Under the pieces are notes generated by a model. The model was given only the letters and a program-made list of their open reading frames with translations, had not been told where the DNA came from and did no database searches. A DNA stretch of 14,902 bases from an uncultured Roseburia sp. (GTDB taxonomy: Bacteria; Bacillota_A; Clostridia; Lachnospirales; Lachnospiraceae), in NCBI GenBank assembly GCA_900753715.1, contig CAAEAE010000174.1, forward strand, positions 1-14,902. The letters run 5' to 3'. A program made the position numbers and the translations under genes. Of this stretch, positions 7,929-14,902 are shown piece after piece. Position 1 is the first letter of the stretch; every line of letters begins with the position of its first letter.

Positions 7929-7957
7929 ATTATATAGGAATAAATGCCGGGAGTCAA
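7929..7957 (-). promoter_or_regulatory. Strong sigma-A-type promoter of rpmH
   Basis: On the minus strand the -35 is TTGACT (7952-7957) and the -10 is a perfect TATAAT (7929-7934), with a 17-base spacer. Transcription should begin near 7922 and run into rpmH with a leader of about 70 bases. Confidence 0.9.
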
Positions 7958-8017
7958 GTAAAAAAGGGGGATTTTTAAAGATATTTTGATTTTAAAAAAT
8001 CATTTCCTACATATAGG

Positions 8018-8023
8018 TATAAT
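8018..8023 (+). promoter_or_regulatory. Possible -10 reading into the structured origin element
   Basis: A perfect TATAAT stands 25 bases before the outer stem of the structured element, on the plus strand. There is no good -35 at 16-18 bases upstream and no TGn extension, so it may be chance in an AT-rich stretch. If active, the transcript would begin near 8030 and contain the whole element. Confidence 0.25.
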
Positions 8024-8048
8024 CAATCTAGATGTAGTAGATTGTAGA

Positions 8049-8237
8049 TATGTTAAGCGATTCATGAATTGCTCCGCTGCTTCGCAGCTCTCACAATTCA
8101 TTAACGATAAAGCCTGAATTTTATATGATTTGCTTTGCAAATCACAAATTCAGGCTTTACCGTTGGTTCCCAAGGTAGGCCATGAGTTTCTGCAAGCAGA
8201 CTCATGGCTTACTTTGGGAACTTTATCGCTTAACATA
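8049..8237. other. 189-base cloverleaf-like element: outer stem enclosing three hairpins
   Basis: Outer stem: TATGTTAAGCGAT (8049-8061) pairs perfectly with 8225-8237, 13 bp. Hairpin 1 (8064-8101): ATGAATTG/CAATTCAT, a purine/pyrimidine internal loop, then GCTGC/GCAGC with a TTC loop. Hairpin 2 (8103-8164): AACG/CGTT, one mismatch, a 14-bp stem (8108-8121 with 8146-8159), then TGATTTGC/GCAAATCA with a TTT loop. Hairpin 3 (8166-8221): about 22 continuous pairs (8166-8187 with 8200-8221), including two G-T pairs, then CTGC/GCAG at the tip. Unpaired junction bases are only 2, 1, 1 and 3. Three bases separate it from the first DnaA box. There is no open reading frame of note. It could be a structured RNA, a cruciform or single-strand DNA structure used at the origin, or a complex palindromic repeat. 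The strand is not decided: two opposed positions are G-T on plus, one would be G-U only on minus. Confidence 0.8.
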
Positions 8238-8240
8238 AAT

Positions 8241-8272
8241 TAATCCACATAATGTGGATAAGTTGTGGATAA
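8241..8272. promoter_or_regulatory. DnaA-box cluster of oriC
   Basis: Two perfect boxes on the minus strand (TGTGGATAA at 8253-8261 and 8264-8272, 11 bases apart) and one near-match on plus (TAATCCACA at 8241-8249, one mismatch to TTATCCACA). The first two form an inverted pair ATCCACAT-A-ATGTGGAT (8243-8259). They bind DnaA-ATP in known origins. Confidence 0.93.
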
Positions 8273-8553
8273 CTTTTTATTTATCGACTTAATTTTATTT
8301 TTTACAGCGATTTATCCCATAAAACCGTTGTGTATATTGTTGATTACTTAAAAACTTTATTCACAAATAAAAAATTATAATAATAACTTTATGTAAACTA
8401 TTTTTAAAATGAATGAAAAAGCTGTTAAAAATTTCTTTTCTTATTCTAAATTTATCACAGATATATTATTTGAAATTTTATCAAATTTATATTAAGATAT
8501 AGTAGGATAATAATCATCTGTTCTCTTTAATTAAGTAAGTAAGGAATTGTAAA
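8273..8553. other. AT-rich origin/dnaA leader region
   Basis: No gene is seen. The stretch is strongly AT-rich and is a candidate for the unwinding region or for the dnaA regulatory region. It contains a DnaA-box consensus TTATTCACA (8357-8365, plus) and a one-mismatch box TGTGTATAT (8329-8337, minus). A candidate dnaA promoter is TTGAAA (8470-8475), 17 bases, TAAGAT (8493-8498); the -10 is only a 4/6 match. ATTTGA/TCAAAT forms a small inverted repeat around that -35. The dnaA ribosome-binding sequence AAGGA ends 8-9 bases before the start codon. Confidence 0.6.
8357..8365 (+). promoter_or_regulatory. DnaA box TTATTCACA
   Basis: Exact match to TTATNCACA, 84 bases to the right of the main cluster and about 190 bases before dnaA. 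It may bind DnaA for initiation or for autoregulation of dnaA. Confidence 0.7.
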
Positions 8554-9912
8554 ATGGATAACGTGAATCAGATCAGGGAAAATTGGGATCTCATCAAAGA
8601 AACTCTTCGTGAAGAATACGATCTTTCTGATATTTCCTATAATACATGGGTAAAACCATTAAATTTTAATAATGTAAAAGACGGAGTGGTAACCATTATG
8701 ATCCCCTCCGATCAGGCGCATGCCTTGAAATATATTTCAAATAAGTACAAGAGCTACTTTCAGGTAACCATTTCCGAAATGATGGATGAAACCTATGATA
8801 TATCCTTTATTTTGGAAAAGGATGCAGAAGATGAAATGCTTTCTGCACCCGGAAATGTTTATAACATCAACTATGAAAATGCAAACCTGAATTCCAAGTA
8901 TCGTTTTGATACCTTTGTTGTTGGAAATAATAATAAATTTGCACATTCTGCTTCCCTGGCTGTAGCAGAATCTCCAGGAGTTGCCTACAACCCTCTTTAT
9001 TTATACGGAGGAGCCGGTCTTGGTAAAACGCACCTGATGCATTCCATCGGTCATTTTATTTTGGATCAGAATCCGGATATGAAGGTATTGTATGTAACCT
9101 CAGAACAGTTTACCAACGAAGTGATTGAATCCATCCGTAGCGGTAATGCTGCCAAAATGACCAAGTTAAGAGACAAGTACCGTACAGTCGATGTTCTTTT
9201 AATTGACGATGTTCAGTTTATTATAGGAAAAGAAAGTACACAGGAAGAATTTTTTCACACCTTTAATGAACTTCATTCAGCCGGTAAGCAGATTATTCTT
9301 TCTTCTGATAAACCTCCGAAGGAAATGGAGACCCTGGAAGAACGCTTCCGTTCCCGCTTCGAATGGGGATTGATTGCAGATATCCAGCCGCCGGATTATG
9401 AAACCAGAATGGCCATCCTTAAAAAGAATGCAGAAAGCTATAATAAGGAAATTTCAGAAGAAATCTTCGATTATATTGCTTCTAATATTAAATCAAATAT
9501 CCGGGAATTGGAAGGTGCCTTTAACAAAGTCATCGCTTATTCCAAATTGAATAAAGTAGATATTACACTGGATATTGTAATTGAAACCCTGAAGGATCTG
9601 ATTTCCCCTAATAAGGTAAAACAGGTTACACCGGAGTTAATCATTAATACAGTAGCAGAACATTATGGAGTAAAGCCTGAGGATATTAAATCTCCTAAAC
9701 GTAACTCCGAGTTTGTTCTTCCAAGACAGGTTTATATGTATGTTGCCAGCAAGCTTACGGTAGAATCCCAGCAGAATATCGGCAAATATATTAATAAGAA
9801 GGATCACACTACAATTATCCACGGTATCAACAAGATTTCCACCAAACTTGAGACAGATGAAGAACTTCGTAACAATGTGGAAATCATTATGAAGAAACTT
9901 AATCCACATTAG
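8554..9912 (+). CDS. dnaA: Chromosomal replication initiator protein DnaA
   Basis: 452-residue AAA+ initiator, a typical length, that binds DnaA boxes and opens the origin. Domain I is about 1-75 (WDLIKETLREEYDLSDISYNTWVKPL), with a short domain II linker to about 110. Domain III holds Walker A GGAGLGKT (152-159), Walker B LLIDD (215-219), sensor I ILSSDKPP (248-255) and the arginine-finger stretch ERFRSRFEWGL (263-273). Domain IV (after about 355) has the helix-turn-helix and signature KDHTTIIHGINKI (416-428). The ATG at 8554 follows AAGGA by 8 bases and is the first gene rightward of the DnaA boxes. Its last codons (LNPH-stop) contain a DnaA-box-like TAATCCACA. Confidence 0.99.
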   Translation: MDNVNQIRENWDLIKETLREEYDLSDISYNTWVKPLNFNNVKDGVVTIMIPSDQAHALKYISNKYKSYFQVTISEMMDETYDISFILEKDAEDEMLSAPGNVYNINYENANLNSKYRFDTFVVGNNNKFAHSASLAVAESPGVAYNPLYLYGGAGLGKTHLMHSIGHFILDQNPDMKVLYVTSEQFTNEVIESIRSGNAAKMTKLRDKYRTVDVLLIDDVQFIIGKESTQEEFFHTFNELHSAGKQIILSSDKPPKEMETLEERFRSRFEWGLIADIQPPDYETRMAILKKNAESYNKEISEEIFDYIASNIKSNIRELEGAFNKVIAYSKLNKVDITLDIVIETLKDLISPNKVKQVTPELIINTVAEHYGVKPEDIKSPKRNSEFVLPRQVYMYVASKLTVESQQNIGKYINKKDHTTIIHGINKISTKLETDEELRNNVEIIMKKLNPH

Positions 9913-9933
9913 TTCATAATTACTCACAGGTTT

Positions 9934-9969
9934 AAAATGAAATATCCACGTGTTTATCATTTCATTTTT
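9934..9969 (+). terminator. AT-rich inverted repeat between dnaA and dnaN
   Basis: AAAATGAAAT (9934-9943) pairs with ATTTCATTTT (9959-9968) across a 15-base loop, and the right arm runs into TTTTT. It may be a weak dnaA terminator or attenuator. The all-AT stem is weak, and the loop is long. Confidence 0.35.
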
Positions 9970-9982
9970 ACCTTATAAATAG

Positions 9983-10004
9983 TATAATAAAAGAGTTATA
10001 CACA
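9983..10004 (+). promoter_or_regulatory. Candidate dnaN promoter -10 and adjacent DnaA box
   Basis: TATAAT (9983-9988) is a perfect -10; the best -35 is poor (TTCATT at 9961-9966, 16-base spacer). A consensus DnaA box TTATACACA (9996-10004) covers the predicted start point, so DnaA could act here on dnaN transcription as well as on the origin. The rest of the dnaA-dnaN gap (9913-10076) is AT-rich, with a run such as TATATTATTAATTAATTAC near 10039, and is a second candidate unwinding region. Confidence 0.55.
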
Positions 10005-10076
10005 TATCTACATTGCTTAATAAGAATCTTACTAAATATATTATTAATTAATTACTACGAAAGGGAGCCTGATCGG

Positions 10077-11186
10077 ATGAAGTTAGTATGCAGTAAATCG
10101 AATCTTTTAAATGGAGTACAGATTGTTTCAAAGGCTGTACCGAATAAAACAACAATGTCGATCCTGGAATGTATTCTTCTGGATGCAACAAGGGGAGTCA
10201 TTAAGCTGATGGCAAATGATATGGAGCTTGGCATTGAAACAGTCATTGAAGGAGATATTCTTGAAAAAGGACAGATTGCTTTGGATGCAAAAATTTTCCT
10301 GGATATTGTTCGTAAGCTTCCCGACAGTGATGTTACGATTGAAGTGGATAACTCCATGAAAACCAACATTACCTGTGAAAAAGCGAAATTTACCATTATC
10401 GGTAAATCCGGTGAAGATTTTACTTATTTACCTTCGATTGAACGAATTGATTCTATTACGGTTTCCCAGTTTACATTAAAGGAAGTTGTAAGACAGACGA
10501 TTTTCTCTATTGCAGATAATGATAACAACAAGCTGATGACCGGTGAATTATTTGAAATCAATGGTGATGTATTAAAGGTGGTATCTCTTGACGGACACCG
10601 TATTTCCATTCGTAAGATTAATTTGAAGAACAGCTATCCTGCAAAGAAGGTGGTTGTTCCCGGTAAGACCTTAAGTGAAGTTAGCAAAATACTTTCCGGT
10701 GATGCAGACAAGGATGTCAATATCTTCTTTACCGGAAAGCATATTGTATTTGAATTTGAAAATACTGTTGTGGTTTCCCGTCTGATTGAAGGAGAATATT
10801 TTAAAATAGATCAGATGTTATCAAGTGATTATGAAACCAAGGTAACCATCAATAAGCGTGAATTATTGGAATCCATCGACAGAGCAACTCTTCTTGTGAA
10901 GGAAGGGGACAAGAAGCCGATTATCATTCATATTATGGATGAAACCATGGAATTAAAGATGAATTCCACAGTTGGAAGCATGAACGAAGAGATTGCAATT
11001 ACGAAGCAGGGAAAGGATCTTCTCATTGGATTTAATCCTAAGTTTATGATTGATGCACTTCGTGTCATTGATGATGAAGAAATTGATATTTATCTGGTTA
11101 ATCCTAAGGCACCCTGCTTTATTAAGGATTCCGAAGAAAAGTATATTTATCTGATTCTTCCTGTTAACTTTACAACCGTTTCATAA
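10077..11186 (+). CDS. dnaN: DNA polymerase III beta subunit (sliding clamp)
   Basis: 369-residue protein of normal length made of three repeated clamp folds of about 120 residues. It dimerises to a ring on DNA that tethers polymerase and many repair proteins. Family stretches are KLVCSKSNLLNGVQIVSKAVPNKTTMSILECILLDA, LVSLDGHRISIRK-like VVSLDGHRISIRKINL, VVVPGKTLSEVSKIL, and the C-terminal YIYLILPVNF; the last is close to the usual ILPMR/V ending that helps shape the peptide-binding pocket. The ATG at 10077 has AGGGAG 9 bases upstream. It lies 11 bases before yaaA, so the two are probably cotranscribed. Confidence 0.98.
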   Translation: MKLVCSKSNLLNGVQIVSKAVPNKTTMSILECILLDATRGVIKLMANDMELGIETVIEGDILEKGQIALDAKIFLDIVRKLPDSDVTIEVDNSMKTNITCEKAKFTIIGKSGEDFTYLPSIERIDSITVSQFTLKEVVRQTIFSIADNDNNKLMTGELFEINGDVLKVVSLDGHRISIRKINLKNSYPAKKVVVPGKTLSEVSKILSGDADKDVNIFFTGKHIVFEFENTVVVSRLIEGEYFKIDQMLSSDYETKVTINKRELLESIDRATLLVKEGDKKPIIIHIMDETMELKMNSTVGSMNEEIAITKQGKDLLIGFNPKFMIDALRVIDDEEIDIYLVNPKAPCFIKDSEEKYIYLILPVNFTTVS

Positions 11187-11197
11187 GAGGGCAGAGT

Positions 11198-11407
11198 ATG
11201 GAAGCCATTAAGATTAAAGACGAATTTATTAAACTGGGTCAGTTATTGAAGCTTGCAGGGTTTTGTGACAGTGGTGTGGATGCAAAGTTTGTGATTCAGG
11301 ACGGACTTGTTAAGGTGAACGGAGAAGTAGAAACACAAAGAGGCAAGAAATTACATGATGGAGACATCGTGGAATTTGAGAATAAACAAGTAAAGGTTGT
11401 TAACTGA
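11198..11407 (+). CDS. yaaA: Small S4-domain RNA-binding protein YaaA
   Basis: 69-residue protein formed almost wholly of an S4 RNA-binding fold: IKLGQLLKLAGFCDSGVDAKFVIQDGLVKVNGEVETQRGKKLHDGDIV. Its position between dnaN and recF is the standard place of B. subtilis YaaA (also called RlbA), thought to act in ribosome assembly or RNA binding; its exact role is not settled. The ATG follows GAGGGCAGAGT, a reasonable ribosome-binding site. The stop codon is 3 bases before recF, implying coupled translation. Confidence 0.93.
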   Translation: MEAIKIKDEFIKLGQLLKLAGFCDSGVDAKFVIQDGLVKVNGEVETQRGKKLHDGDIVEFENKQVKVVN

Positions 11408-11410
11408 TTC

Positions 11411-14423
<3,013 letters not shown>

Positions 14424-14450
14424 CAAAATTTCTTCGAAATGGAGACAAGC

Positions 14451-14902
14451 ATGGAAGACAATATTTTTGATAAAATTCATGATGTGGATTTACAGAAAAC
14501 CATGGAAACCTCTTATATTAATTATGCAATGAGCGTTATTGCATCACGTGCATTGCCGGATGTAAGGGACGGTTTGAAGCCGGTACAAAGACGAGTGCTC
14601 TATTCCATGATTGAATTAAATAACGGACCGGATAAGCCGCATCGTAAGAGTGCCCGTATCGTTGGTGATACCATGGGTAAATATCATCCTCATGGTGACA
14701 GCTCTATTTATGGTGCGCTGGTTAATATGGCACAGCCATGGTCCTTCCGTTATCCTCTGGTAGATGGTCATGGTAACTTTGGTTCCGTTGATGGTGACGG
14801 CGCGGCGGCCATGCGTTATACAGAAGCAAGATTAAGTAAAATTTCCATGAAGCTGCTTGCCGACATTGATAAGGATACCGTTGATTTTGTACCAAACTTT
14901 GA
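14451..14902 (+). CDS. gyrA: DNA gyrase subunit A (5' part, cut by window end)
   Basis: The first 150 codons of gyrA, starting ATGGAAGACAATATTTTTGA, with GGAG about 6 bases upstream. The protein begins [21 protein letters not shown] and continues into the DNA-cleavage domain: [19 protein letters not shown] (33-51), [21 protein letters not shown] (68-88), [22 protein letters not shown] (108-129). The catalytic tyrosine is Y123. At the quinolone-determining positions S84 (E. coli S83) is conserved and G88 (E. coli D87) differs. The reading frame is open to the window edge. Confidence 0.98.
   Translation, partial: MEDNIFDKIHDVDLQKTMETSYINYAMSVIASRALPDVRDGLKPVQRRVLYSMIELNNGPDKPHRKSARIVGDTMGKYHPHGDSSIYGALVNMAQPWSFRYPLVDGHGNFGSVDGDGAAAMRYTEARLSKISMKLLADIDKDTVDFVPNF

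Noticed and set aside
7988..8004. GATTTTAAAAAATC palindrome as an operator
   Set aside because: Low-complexity A/T symmetry expected by chance in this AT-rich gap.
8049..8237. Reading the element as a tRNA, riboswitch or CRISPR array
   Set aside because: No tRNA loop sequences or CCA end, no expression platform ahead of a gene, and the hairpins are different in sequence with no regular spacers.
8451..8459. TTTATCACA as a further DnaA box
   Set aside because: Aligns to TTATNCACA only with a gap or three mismatches.
8729..8946. Minus-strand open frame inside dnaA
   Set aside because: Hydrophobic-looking only because it is the complement of dnaA codons; no start signal.

Overview
The window is the chromosomal replication-origin region of a low-GC Gram-positive bacterium. 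Genes run outward from the origin on both sides. Leftward (minus strand) the order is rpmH, rnpA, yidD, yidC, jag, mnmE, two sugar-type genes, mnmG. Rightward (plus strand) it is dnaA, dnaN, yaaA, recF, gyrB and the 5' part of gyrA. This is the classic Firmicutes oriC layout. The form of YidC (long extracytoplasmic loop, no lipobox), the presence of yidD, the RHR variant in RnpA and the GyrA wording around its QRDR point to Clostridia, most likely Lachnospiraceae. That placement is inference from protein style; I cannot name a genus.

Left arm (1-7957). rpmH has a strong consensus promoter (7929-7957) and its own terminator hairpin, which overlaps the rpmH stop codon. rnpA, yidD, yidC and jag follow closely: protein-RNA processing, membrane insertion and a KH/R3H RNA-binding protein. 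A 20-bp tandem duplication and a perfect 22-bp palindrome separate jag from mnmE. mnmE and mnmG, whose products together modify the tRNA wobble uridine, are split by a sugar phosphate isomerase/epimerase-like gene and a ThuA-like gene that overlap each other and sit tightly against mnmG. Beyond mnmG a 70-bp imperfect palindrome runs into the window edge.

Origin (about 7960-8553, plus 9913-10076). The 700 bases between rpmH and dnaA hold no protein gene. They contain a highly ordered 189-base element (8049-8237): a perfect 13-bp outer stem enclosing three consecutive long hairpins with almost no unpaired bases between them. DnaA boxes follow at once (8241-8272) with another at 8357-8365, then an AT-rich stretch to dnaA. 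A further consensus DnaA box lies between dnaA and dnaN (9996-10004), so the origin looks bipartite.

Right arm (8554-14902). DnaA initiates replication and DnaN is the sliding clamp. YaaA is a small S4 RNA-binding protein, RecF serves gap repair, and GyrB/GyrA form DNA gyrase. Spacing from dnaN onward is tight, with a recF/gyrB overlap, which suggests one transcription unit.

The main candidate for something undescribed is the cloverleaf-like element beside the DnaA boxes, which also has an alternative, mutually exclusive pairing. All other protein genes are well-known families.
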